Below, in pieces: positions 7,423 to 14,340 of a stretch of 19,620 nt of DNA; position 1 is the first letter of the stretch; each line of letters starts with the position of its first letter. Both the position numbers and the translations under genes were made by a program. The notes below the pieces were generated by a model. It was given only the letters and a program-made list of their open reading frames with translations. It was not told where the DNA came from and searched no databases. Source of the DNA: an uncultured Fusobacterium sp. (GTDB taxonomy: Bacteria > Fusobacteriota > Fusobacteriia > Fusobacteriales > Fusobacteriaceae); assembly GCA_900543175.1 (NCBI GenBank), contig UQQO01000031.1, positions 1 through 19,620 on the forward strand. The letters are read 5' to 3'.

Positions 7423-8409
7423 AAGAGTAGGATCAAAGCACTCTTTCATTTTTTGTTTCATTGCATCTTTGGTAGGGAAAGTACTTAGATCACCAATTTC
7501 TCCCCAACCAATAGCCATAATCCCTTCAGTGTAAAAATCATTCCACATACATGCGTTATTTCCTGGAGAATAGATCCAATAATGTGTAGTTTGGATATCT
7601 TTATCACCAATAGCATCATCTGTATTTATTCTTGCTTGTTCCATTTCTTCTATACGAATTTCTTTATTTACCTTTTCTGAAACAACCCATGCATAATGAG
7701 ACAGTTCAGGAAAATTTTTATATTGATAGTTATTTTTCTCAAGAACAGCAGAGGTTTTTTCAGTAATATCAAGATATTCTTCTCCAGTAGGAATCTCTTT
7801 AAGTTTTCCAATGCTTTCAATATAATTAACAGGCATATTTTTAGAATCAAAAATATACTCACGATTACAAGAATCTAAATTGATATATTTATATGGACGA
7901 ATCCAATAAAGAGCCATTGTTAGATTCCATCTAATTCCTTTTTGCTGAGATACAATATCATAAATTTCTATAAACTCTTTTTTGTTGCTATCTGATTGAG
8001 TATCTGCATATTTCAAAGCTGCTATAAACATCTTCCATAGATTTTCAATATCGTTTTCTTGACGGACTCCAATGAAATGATAAAAGGTAGCTGCCATATT
8101 ATTTAATACAGGTACACCTTCAAAAGAGCTAGGAATAGCTGCTTTAATAGAAAACTCTTGTGCAAATCCTTGTAAAATAGCTATTCTATTTACAGTTTTA
8201 ATTCCCTTATTAAAAAGTCCAAAGATTGTAAATGGATCAATATCAACAATATTGTTATCTGTTTCTAATTTTGGTAAATGTATGTTGATATTAGAATAGA
8301 TTCTTTTTATCTTGTCTATTAAGTTTTTTCTATCATTTTTATATGGTAACAGTTTATCTGCTAATTCCATATAAAAATCTATCCAGTCGAGACATATTTG
8401 CTTTTCCAT
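7414..8409 (-). pseudogene. mcrB: McrB N-terminal part, separated from the motor by a frameshift
   Basis: This 331-codon frame starts at ATG 8409 after a good ribosome binding site (AGAAAGGA) and encodes the DNA-recognition end of an McrB protein. Residues 1 to about 240 match the N-terminal region I know from McrB-like AAA proteins of Firmicutes (NNIVDIDPFTIFGLFNKG, GIRWNLTMALYWIRPY). From about 274 an EVE/PUA-like domain begins (HYWIYSPGNNACMW, IMAIGWGEIGDLSTF), which binds modified bases in related proteins. The frame stops at TAA 7414-7416 in the middle of this domain, and the domain continues one frame over. A missing base within about 7412-7422 explains it; restoring one would give a protein of about 720 residues. 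It may be a true inactivating mutation or a sequence error. Confidence 0.83.
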
Positions 8410-8511
8410 ATTATATCCTTTCTAAAGTTATTTTTATTTATCATATTTTAAAATATAAATCTCATTTTCCTCTTTATATCTTAAATTTATTTTAACATAT
8501 ATTTGAATTAA

Positions 8512-8517
8512 ATTATA
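8512..8517 (-). promoter_or_regulatory. Possible -10 box for mcrBC
   Basis: The complement reads TATAAT about 100 bases upstream of the mcrB start, just after the terminator of the preceding gene. No good -35 box is seen at the right distance, so this is tentative. Confidence 0.32.
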
Positions 8518-8519
8518 CT

Positions 8520-8567
8520 AAAAAACAGGAATAAAAATAACTCCAATGAAAAATCACTAGAGTTATT
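8520..8567 (-). terminator. Intrinsic terminator after the M20 amidohydrolase gene
   Basis: AATAACTC (8536-8543) pairs with GAGTTATT (8560-8567), 8 bp with a 16-base loop. On the minus strand the hairpin is followed by a T-rich tail (TTTATTCCTGTTTTTT). It lies 23 bases beyond the stop of the amidohydrolase gene, separating that unit from mcrBC. Confidence 0.7.
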
Positions 8568-8589
8568 TAAAAAATTATTTATTTTAGTT

Positions 8590-9753
8590 TTATCTATTTA
8601 AAAAATCAAGAGCATATTGAGCATAAAATGCTACACCATATTTGAAAGCATCTTCATCAACATTAAATTTACCATGATGGTGAGGGTAAACAATTCCTTT
8701 AGCCTCATTTCTAGCTCCAAGTCTAGTCATAACTCCAGGAACAACAGAAGAGAACTCAGAGAAATCTTCCCCACCTGTGCTAGGTGGAAGATGAAGTACA
8801 TTTTCTTTTCCTACAAGTTTGCTAGCAGCTTCTTGAGCTATCTTAGCACATTCATCATCGTTGATAGTAGGTTTAACACAAGAATCATATTCCATTTCAG
8901 CAGTTGCCCTATATGCTTCAGCTGTAGATTTTGCTATCCTTTCAATAGCAGCAGAGATAACATCTTTGTATTCAGGCTTGAAATATCTAACAGTTCCCTC
9001 TAGTACAGCAGTAGGGGCGATAACATTAAATCTAGTACCAGATTTAATAGATCCAGTAGTTACAACAACAGGATCAAATGGACTTAACTCTCTACTAACA
9101 ATAGATTGTAGGTTCATAACAGTAGCAGCTCCAACAACAACAGCATCAACACATTGTTCAGGTCTAGCTCCATGTCCACCCTTTCCAGTAATAGTTATTT
9201 TAAAAGCATCAGCAGATGCCATTCTAGGACCACCATCAGCATTGATAGTTCCAGTAGGCATATCAGAAGAGATATGGATTCCCATTACCCCATCTACTCC
9301 ATCTAAAACTCCATCAGCAACCATTGCTGCTGCTCCTCTTCCTACCTCTTCTCCTGGTTGGAAGAAGAATTTTACAGTTCCTTTAATCTCATCTTTCATT
9401 TGATTTAAAACTTTAACAGCTCCCAATAGCATAGCTCCATGAGTGTCGTGCCCACAAGCATGCATTAGTCCAGGTACTTTAGAAGCATAATCAACATCAT
9501 TCTCTTCAACAACAGCTAGAGCATCAATATCCCCTCTAAGAGCCACAGTTTTACCAGGTGTATTTCCATGGATAGTGGCTACAACTCCAGTTTCAGCAAC
9601 ACTTTTATATTCAACACCCATTTTATCTAGCTCTTCTTTAATCCTTGCAGAAGTATTAAACTCCTTCATACTAGGTTCAGGATTCATGTGAAACTCTCTT
9701 CTCATTTTAACAACATACTCTTGTACTTCTTTTGCTAATTCTAATGTTTTCAT
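8590..9753 (-). CDS. M20 family metallo-amidohydrolase/peptidase
   Basis: This 387-residue enzyme belongs to the M20D group (IAA-amino acid hydrolase, hippurate hydrolase, N-acyl amino acid or N-acetyl-diaminopimelate deacylase). Metal-site residues are visible: C100 and H102 in HACGHDTH, E135-E136 in FFQPGEEVGRGA, H160 in MGIHISSD and the late HHH (358-360) before GKF. Residues about 180-295 form the dimerisation insert (KGGHGARPEQCVDAV). In the M20D group Cys and His ligands hold a Mn/Zn pair, and the enzyme removes an acyl group from an amino acid or small peptide. There is no signal peptide, so it acts in the cytoplasm. It lies 29 bases after the binding-protein gene, with its own GGAGG, so uptake and hydrolysis of the same peptide or acyl amino acid is a reasonable inference. 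The exact substrate cannot be read. Confidence 0.88.
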   Translation of the reverse strand: MKTLELAKEVQEYVVKMRREFHMNPEPSMKEFNTSARIKEELDKMGVEYKSVAETGVVATIHGNTPGKTVALRGDIDALAVVEENDVDYASKVPGLMHACGHDTHGAMLLGAVKVLNQMKDEIKGTVKFFFQPGEEVGRGAAAMVADGVLDGVDGVMGIHISSDMPTGTINADGGPRMASADAFKITITGKGGHGARPEQCVDAVVVGAATVMNLQSIVSRELSPFDPVVVTTGSIKSGTRFNVIAPTAVLEGTVRYFKPEYKDVISAAIERIAKSTAEAYRATAEMEYDSCVKPTINDDECAKIAQEAASKLVGKENVLHLPPSTGGEDFSEFSSVVPGVMTRLGARNEAKGIVYPHHHGKFNVDEDAFKYGVAFYAQYALDFLNR

Positions 9754-9782
9754 AAATTTCCTCCTCTGTTTTATATATAATT

Positions 9783-11366
9783 CTATTTTTCTTCATCTAA
9801 AACATACATATTTGTAACATCAATATATCCATCATTTCTAAAAACAAGATCTTTTACATTTTTTCTAATAGCCATATTGATCATTGGATAAACTAAAGTA
9901 TAGTGAGGTAAATCCTCTTGTAAAATATTTTGTACTTCGTGATAAGCTTTAGTTCTTTCCTCTTCATTACTAGAATATCTAGCTTTGTCTAATAACTCAT
10001 CAACTCTTTCATTTTTATAGTAACTTCTGTTTCCTGATAATCCTTGTTGACTAGAATGGAATAAAGGATATAGGAAAGCATCAGCATCACTAGTAGAATT
10101 CCATGATAATAAGTAAAGTTGTTTATTTGGTTGAGCAGTTCTTGAGATATATGCTCCCCATTCAAAAATTTTAATCTCTGCATTGATTCCAATTTGTTTT
10201 AATTGCTCTTGCATAATAACACACATATCTGTTCTAGATCCCTCATCATTTACCCAAAGTTCAATATCCAATCCATTTTCATATCCAGCTTCTTTCATCA
10301 ATTGTTTTGCTTTTTCAACATCTTGAGTATATTGTTTAGCAGGTGCAATATGTGCAGGAGAAGCTTTAGGTAAAACAGAATCAGCAACAACAGCAGATCC
10401 TCTAAAAACAGTTTCAGCTAAAATTTTAGTGTCAATAGCATAAGCAATAGCTTGTCTAAGTTTTATATTTTGGAAAGTAGGGTTAGTAGAGTCAAATCCT
10501 AAATATAGAGAAGATGGAGATGAAACTTCTAAAAACTCCATATCTGAACTTTTTTGAATAGCCTCTTTATCCATAATTCCAATGTCAAAAGCCATATCAG
10601 CTTCACCAGTTTCTAGTGCAATAGTTCTATTACTAACTTCAGTAATACATCTCATTGTAATTTGTCTAACTTTTGGAGCTCCTAAGAAAGATTCATCAAA
10701 AGCTTCAACGATGATTCTATCACCAGGAATCCAATCTTTAAACTTATATTGTCCAGTTCCAACAGGTGATTTAAAGAAGTTTTCCTCCCCTACTTCTTGG
10801 ACAGCTCTCTTGCTAACAATAGAAGCTTGTGTTTGAGCTAAGTTTGTTAATAGTGGACCAAAAGGTTTTTCAGTAGTAACTTTTACTGTATAATCATCAA
10901 TTACACTAACTTCAGAGATTGGTTTAAAAAGATATGAACTTTGATTAGAAACCCTTGCTCTATCTAAAGTAAATTTAACATCTTCAGCTTTTAGTTCATC
11001 ACCATTGTGGAATTTTACACCTTTTTTTAGATAAAATACTGTGTTTAAATCATCAACTTTCTCCCAACGTTCAGCTAAACAAGGGATAATATTTAAATCC
11101 TTGTCAAATGTTACCAATCCATTAAAGATTAATTTAATAGTTTTATTTGATGTAGTATCAATAGTTCTTTGTGGATCAAGTGTTTTAGCATCAGCTTTTA
11201 AAGCTACAACTATATTTTCTTTATATTTTTGACTTTGCTGAGGTTCATTAGTTTTTTCCTCTTTTTTATTATCAGTTGCAATAACTTTCATTCCTGTAAA
11301 AAATACTATCATCATGGCTACTAAAGCAGTTCCTATTTTTTTCATTGTATTATTTTTCTTTTCCAT
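9783..11366 (-). CDS. Periplasmic solute-binding protein of a peptide/nickel-type ABC transporter (SBP family 5)
   Basis: A 527-residue exported binding protein of the DppA/OppA family. The N-terminus (MEKKNNTMKKIG followed by about 16 hydrophobic residues, then KVIATDN) is a signal peptide with a likely signal peptidase I site near residue 31. No lipobox cysteine is present, so it should be free in the periplasm and not a lipoprotein. The mature part opens with NIVVALKADAKTLDPQ and has the family pattern FYLKKGVKFHNGDELKAEDV. The start at 11366 is supported by GAGGTG seven bases upstream; the internal Met at residue 8 is a weaker alternative. No permease or ATPase genes adjoin it, so it must work with a transporter encoded elsewhere. 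It is the first gene of a pair with the M20 hydrolase. Confidence 0.9.
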   Translation of the reverse strand: MEKKNNTMKKIGTALVAMMIVFFTGMKVIATDNKKEEKTNEPQQSQKYKENIVVALKADAKTLDPQRTIDTTSNKTIKLIFNGLVTFDKDLNIIPCLAERWEKVDDLNTVFYLKKGVKFHNGDELKAEDVKFTLDRARVSNQSSYLFKPISEVSVIDDYTVKVTTEKPFGPLLTNLAQTQASIVSKRAVQEVGEENFFKSPVGTGQYKFKDWIPGDRIIVEAFDESFLGAPKVRQITMRCITEVSNRTIALETGEADMAFDIGIMDKEAIQKSSDMEFLEVSSPSSLYLGFDSTNPTFQNIKLRQAIAYAIDTKILAETVFRGSAVVADSVLPKASPAHIAPAKQYTQDVEKAKQLMKEAGYENGLDIELWVNDEGSRTDMCVIMQEQLKQIGINAEIKIFEWGAYISRTAQPNKQLYLLSWNSTSDADAFLYPLFHSSQQGLSGNRSYYKNERVDELLDKARYSSNEEERTKAYHEVQNILQEDLPHYTLVYPMINMAIRKNVKDLVFRNDGYIDVTNMYVLDEEK

Positions 11367-11409
11367 TTACAACACCTCATTTTAATATTTTTAGAATAAA
11401 TTTAATTTT

Positions 11410-11466
11410 TTATAGTTGTATTGGAAAACTGAGGAGTGTCCTGCAAAGAATTTTTAAAGCTTTCAT
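11410..11466 (-). CDS. Possible 18-codon leader peptide ahead of the binding-protein gene
   Basis: A short frame, MKALKILCRTLLSFPIQL, lies between a terminator hairpin and the binding-protein gene. It has a good ribosome binding site (AGGGGG, complement of 11473-11478) at normal spacing and stops 43 bases before the ATG at 11366. No run of one amino acid suggests classical attenuation. It could be a regulatory upstream frame, a remnant or chance; evidence is only the site and spacing. Confidence 0.33.
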   Translation of the reverse strand: MKALKILCRTLLSFPIQL

Positions 11467-11482
11467 AATATTTCCCCCTTTT

Positions 11483-11513
11483 GTGTATAAAAAAAGCAGC
11501 CATAAGGCTGCTT
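11483..11513 (-). terminator. Intrinsic terminator after the 53-residue membrane peptide gene
   Basis: AAGCAGCC (11494-11501) and GGCTGCTT (11506-11513) form a perfect 8-bp GC-rich stem with a 4-base loop. On the minus strand it is followed by TTTTTTATA. It lies 73 bases past the stop of the small membrane peptide gene and about 117 bases ahead of the binding-protein start. No clear promoter is seen between it and that gene, so it could also act as a conditional terminator in the leader. Confidence 0.82.
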
Positions 11514-11586
11514 ATAAATAACTTGCTTTTAATTAACAGAATCTTTAATATATGAAAAAAGTTATATAAATTTAATTTAGAACTAC

Positions 11587-11748
11587 TTATATGGATAAAT
11601 TTAAAATAACCCTCTTATTAAAGAAAAGCCAATATAAATATTTCAGTCTTACCTTAACATAATTTTTGCTATATGAAATTGTAGTAAATATAAAATAGAG
11701 TATAAAACTAGAAAATATAACAAATATTATTATGCTAAATAAGAACAT
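11587..11748 (-). CDS. Small membrane protein of 53 residues, unknown function
   Basis: A frame of 53 codons starts at ATG 11748 after a perfect GGAGGTC ribosome binding site (complement of 11754-11760). The product begins MFLFSIIIFVIFSSFILYFI: residues 1 to about 24 form one long hydrophobic helix, followed by a basic, aromatic tail (SYSKNYVKVRLKYLYWLFF, ending RVILNLSI). This is the layout of a single-span membrane peptide with a positively charged, probably cytoplasmic tail. It has its own promoter (-35 at 11810-11815, -10 at 11787-11792) and a terminator (11494-11513), so it is an independent gene. No family is recognised. Type I toxin peptides and small regulatory membrane peptides share this shape, but no antisense RNA is evident. 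Confidence 0.65.
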   Translation of the reverse strand: MFLFSIIIFVIFSSFILYFIFTTISYSKNYVKVRLKYLYWLFFNKRVILNLSI

Positions 11749-11786
11749 ATATTGACCTCCTTTTTTAATTTTTTTATCTTGTGATG

Positions 11787-11815
11787 AGTATAATACTAAA
11801 CTTGAAAAAAATCAA
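11787..11815 (-). promoter_or_regulatory. Sigma70-type promoter of the small membrane protein gene, overlapping an inverted repeat
   Basis: On the minus strand TTGATT (11810-11815) and TATACT (11787-11792) are separated by exactly 17 bases. Transcription would begin near 11780, about 30 bases before the start codon at 11748. The -35 box lies inside the inverted repeat 11799-11818. Confidence 0.6.
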
Positions 11816-11834
11816 GTTATTTTTTTATTTTTTT
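11799..11834 (+). terminator. Hairpin followed by T runs downstream of panF (reads as a plus-strand terminator)
   Basis: AACTTGA (11799-11805) pairs with TCAAGTT (11812-11818) around six A residues, and on the plus strand is followed by ATTTTTTTATTTTTTT. No plus-strand gene is upstream. On the minus strand the same stem follows the panF stop at 11825 but lacks a T tract after it. It may stop antisense transcription into panF, trim the panF mRNA or serve as an operator. Confidence 0.45.
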
Positions 11835-13270
11835 GAAAAAAATAGTTCATTTACTTTTTCAGAATTAGGTTTTCCAAAATATGATCCTATTGTAAACAGT
11901 AAAATAGAGAATATTATTGTTGGTACAATTTGATGCATATTCATAATTTTAATATTCATAATAACTGTGTATAGATAGAAAACCACACTAAATATCATTG
12001 AAACAGCAGCTCCAGTGGCATTTGCTCTCTTCCAATATAATCCTAAAAGTATAGGACAGAAGAAAGCTGCCTCTTGTCCAGCAAGTGCAAAAAGATTTAT
12101 CCATACCAATAGTTTAGGTGGATTTAAAGCTAATACAAAAACAATTATTCCCAATAGAAGAGAAGTTGCAAAAGAAAGCTTTTTAATCTTGCTCTCACTT
12201 GGATTTTTGTCAATATAGTTTATATATAGATCTTTTACTATGGCAGCAGATGACATAATTAAAAGTGAGTCAACTGATGACATAATAGCTGCTAAAGGTC
12301 CAGCAATAAATACTCCTGCAAGAATAGGGTGCATATTTTTTATAGCAAGAATAGGGATAATTTTATCTCCTACCTCTACACCAGGTTCAACAGCTGCTCC
12401 CATAACTCCAACTAAGTGCATTCCAAGCATAAGAATTCCAACAATAGAAGTTCCAATAATCATAGCTCTGTGCATAGCTTTACTATCTTTAAATCCCATA
12501 CATCTTACCTCTGTAACTGGAAGTCCCAATACCCCCACTCCAACAAGCATCCAGAAAGATAGGATAAATGGCTTAGAAACAGCTCCATTACTATCTGGTG
12601 TTAAAAGATTAGGATTAGTTTTTAAAAGAGTTTGCATAATATTTTCCATACCATTTCCTTTTTCTAAAATGATAAAGAAAAGAAGTCCAGTAGCTAGTAA
12701 CATAACAATACCTTGGATAGCATCTGTTATAGTAACAGCTCTAAATCCTCCAAATGTAGTATAAATGATTACTACAGCAGTAAATAGAATAAGTCCGAAA
12801 TTGTATGAAAGTCCTGTAACACTTTCAAACAATCTAGCTCCTCCAACAAATTGAGCAACAATAGTTCCAATAAAGAAGATCAGCATCATTAAAGAGGCAA
12901 GAACTATAACTAAGTTACTTTCATATCTAGCTCTTAAATAGTCAGTTATAGTAACACCATTTATCTTTCTAGATATAATAGCAAGTTTTTTACCAAGTAT
13001 TCCAAGAGTAAAGAAAGCAGTTGGAACTTGAATACAAGCTAGAAATACCCAACTTAACCCTAAGTTATACGCTACTCCAGGTCCACCAATAAAAGAGCTT
13101 GCCCCTACATATGAGCTGATTAGAGTCATTGCTAAAACTAATCCTCCCATGCTTCTACTACCAATAAAGTACTCTTCCATAAATTTACCAGCTTTATGTT
13201 TATGTTTACCAGTTTGCCAAGCTACAATTAAAATAGCTAGAATATATATAAAAATTGGAATTATTAACAT
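11825..13270 (-). CDS. panF: Sodium/pantothenate symporter PanF
   Basis: This 481-residue membrane protein belongs to the solute:sodium symporter family. It has about 13 hydrophobic segments and sequence features of PanF: SRSMGGLVLAMTLISSYVGASSFIGGPG near the start, GGFRAVTITDAIQG in the middle, and SSVDSLLIMSSAAIVKDLY later. The family imports pantothenate, the coenzyme A precursor, with Na+. Its neighbour YhdT is paired with panF in E. coli and many other bacteria, which strengthens the assignment. The start codon at 13270 lies inside the end of yhdT (7-base overlap), with GGAG about nine bases upstream, so translation is coupled. Length fits the family. Substrate is by homology and context, not by a direct binding motif. 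Confidence 0.9.
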   Translation of the reverse strand: MLIIPIFIYILAILIVAWQTGKHKHKAGKFMEEYFIGSRSMGGLVLAMTLISSYVGASSFIGGPGVAYNLGLSWVFLACIQVPTAFFTLGILGKKLAIISRKINGVTITDYLRARYESNLVIVLASLMMLIFFIGTIVAQFVGGARLFESVTGLSYNFGLILFTAVVIIYTTFGGFRAVTITDAIQGIVMLLATGLLFFIILEKGNGMENIMQTLLKTNPNLLTPDSNGAVSKPFILSFWMLVGVGVLGLPVTEVRCMGFKDSKAMHRAMIIGTSIVGILMLGMHLVGVMGAAVEPGVEVGDKIIPILAIKNMHPILAGVFIAGPLAAIMSSVDSLLIMSSAAIVKDLYINYIDKNPSESKIKKLSFATSLLLGIIVFVLALNPPKLLVWINLFALAGQEAAFFCPILLGLYWKRANATGAAVSMIFSVVFYLYTVIMNIKIMNMHQIVPTIIFSILLFTIGSYFGKPNSEKVNELFFSKK

Positions 13271-13524
13271 TTTTCTTTCTCCTTTTCATCTAAATCAATC
13301 TCTTTAAAAAAGAACTTGATAGCTACCCAAACTAAGATATTTATAAAGATAAGTCCAACTACACATGAAAAAAAGAACCATCTAGGTAAACCAAAAATAT
13401 AGACATACTCACTAGGATCTTTTCCCTCATCAATATACCCCCAGAAATACCACCATATAAAATAGATTAAGTAAAGTATAATTGTAATTATAGCTTCTTT
13501 GTTAATCTGTTTTTTTACATCCAT
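13264..13524 (-). CDS. yhdT: YhdT family small membrane protein, PanF partner
   Basis: An 86-residue protein with two hydrophobic segments (about 11-31 and 50-73) and an acidic and basic tail (KEIDLDEKEKEKC). The aromatic stretch YFIWWYFWGYI and the phrase YIFGLPRWFFFSC are typical of the YhdT/DUF997 family. These proteins are encoded directly upstream of panF-type symporters and are thought to assist them; the role is not established. It overlaps panF by 7 bases. The ribosome binding site GGAGGG is about 12 bases from the ATG, a little long, but an in-frame TAG just upstream excludes an earlier start. Confidence 0.88.
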   Translation of the reverse strand: MDVKKQINKEAIITIILYLIYFIWWYFWGYIDEGKDPSEYVYIFGLPRWFFFSCVVGLIFINILVWVAIKFFFKEIDLDEKEKEKC

Positions 13525-13565
13525 TTTAGCTAATTACCCTCCTTTAAAATAGTTTTTAGTACCAT

Positions 13566-13594
13566 ATAATAGCTCAAAACACAAAAAAAAGCAA
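13566..13594 (-). promoter_or_regulatory. Promoter of yhdT-panF
   Basis: On the minus strand TTGCTT (13589-13594) and TATTAT (13566-13571) are 17 bases apart, 42 bases upstream of the yhdT start. It is back to back with the promoter of the plus-strand gene at 13677. Confidence 0.5.
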
Positions 13595-13606
13595 CCTAAA
13601 TAGTTG

Positions 13607-13635
13607 TTGAGTATAGTTTAATTTTAGTGTATAAT
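13607..13635 (+). promoter_or_regulatory. Promoter of the YczE/YitT-type gene
   Basis: TTGAGT (13607-13612) and a perfect TATAAT (13630-13635) are separated by 17 bases, about 41 bases upstream of the chosen start codon. Confidence 0.68.
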
Positions 13636-13676
13636 AAATTTTTGAAAGAAATAAAATAGAATTAGTGAGGAATGAG

Positions 13677-14315
13677 ATGAAAAAATATTTAAAACTTTTT
13701 ACAGGAATGTTTTTATGTGCTTTAGGGTGTGTAATGATAATTAAGGCTGATTTTGGATCTGCACCTTGGGATGTTTTACATCAAGGAATATCAAAAACAA
13801 TAGGAGTTACAATAGGACAAGCAAGTATTACATTGGGAATATTTATAGTGTTGCTAGATATATTTTTAGGGCAACCAATAGGGATAGGAACTGTGTTAAA
13901 CTTTTTAAGCATAGGAATTTTTATGGATTTGATATTTTATTTTAATTTCATACCAGAAAGTTCTTCAATTATTTATAGAATATTTTTATTAGTTATAGGG
14001 ATATTTTTCTATGCTTATGGAACTTTTTTGTATATGGTACAAGGAATGGGATGTGGTCCAAGAGATGGATTTATGCAAATTTTAACTAAAAGAACAAGAT
14101 TTTCTGTTGGAGTGATAAAGAATGGAATAGAGATAATGGCATTTTCATTGGGATGGCTTTTAGGTGGAAATTTAGGAATAGGAACAATAGCAACAGCACT
14201 TGGATTGGGAACAACTTTAGCTTTTATACTTAGATTTTATAATATAGATTTAAAAGAGTTAAAACATAAAACAATAAAAGAGGAGATAGTTTCTTTTAAA
14301 AAGAAAATAAAATGA
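13677..14315 (+). CDS. YczE/YyaS/YitT family membrane protein
   Basis: A 212-residue integral membrane protein with about five or six hydrophobic segments. It shows an internal repeat typical of the family: KADFGSAPWDVLHQG ... GIGTVLNFLSIG in the first half and QGMGCGPRDGFMQI ... GIGTIATALGLG in the second half. Some relatives are described as transporters, but the substrate is unknown. The frame extends to a GTG at 13665, yet I place the start at ATG 13677 because GAGGA (13667-13671) is correctly spaced from it and nothing resembles a ribosome binding site before the GTG. It has its own promoter, is divergent from yhdT-panF and converges with the MATE exporter gene on a shared terminator that includes its stop codon. 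Confidence 0.85.
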   Translation: MKKYLKLFTGMFLCALGCVMIIKADFGSAPWDVLHQGISKTIGVTIGQASITLGIFIVLLDIFLGQPIGIGTVLNFLSIGIFMDLIFYFNFIPESSSIIYRIFLLVIGIFFYAYGTFLYMVQGMGCGPRDGFMQILTKRTRFSVGVIKNGIEIMAFSLGWLLGGNLGIGTIATALGLGTTLAFILRFYNIDLKELKHKTIKEEIVSFKKKIK

Positions 14316-14340
14316 GGTTGATGATTCAACCTCATTTTTC
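14311..14340. terminator. Bidirectional terminator between the YczE-type gene and the MATE gene
   Basis: AATGAGGTTGA (14311-14321) and TCAACCTCATT (14326-14336) form an 11-bp perfect stem with a TGAT loop. T tracts follow on both strands (TTTTT on plus, TTTTATTTTC on minus). The stem includes the stop codon of the plus-strand gene and abuts the stop of the minus-strand gene at 14340. Confidence 0.88.

Noticed and set aside
8861..9403. Open plus-strand frame of 180 codons opposite the M20 gene
   Set aside because: It is the antisense of a well-supported enzyme gene, is unusually rich in Pro, Ser, Thr and Ala from the complementary codons, and matches no family.
12240..12764. Open plus-strand frame of 174 codons opposite panF
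   Set aside because: Antisense shadow of the symporter; Ile/Pro/Thr-rich composition and no ribosome binding site or family motif.
13665..13676. GTG start for the YczE/YitT-type gene
   Set aside because: No ribosome binding site precedes the GTG, and the GAGGA that would serve the ATG at 13677 lies inside the extension.
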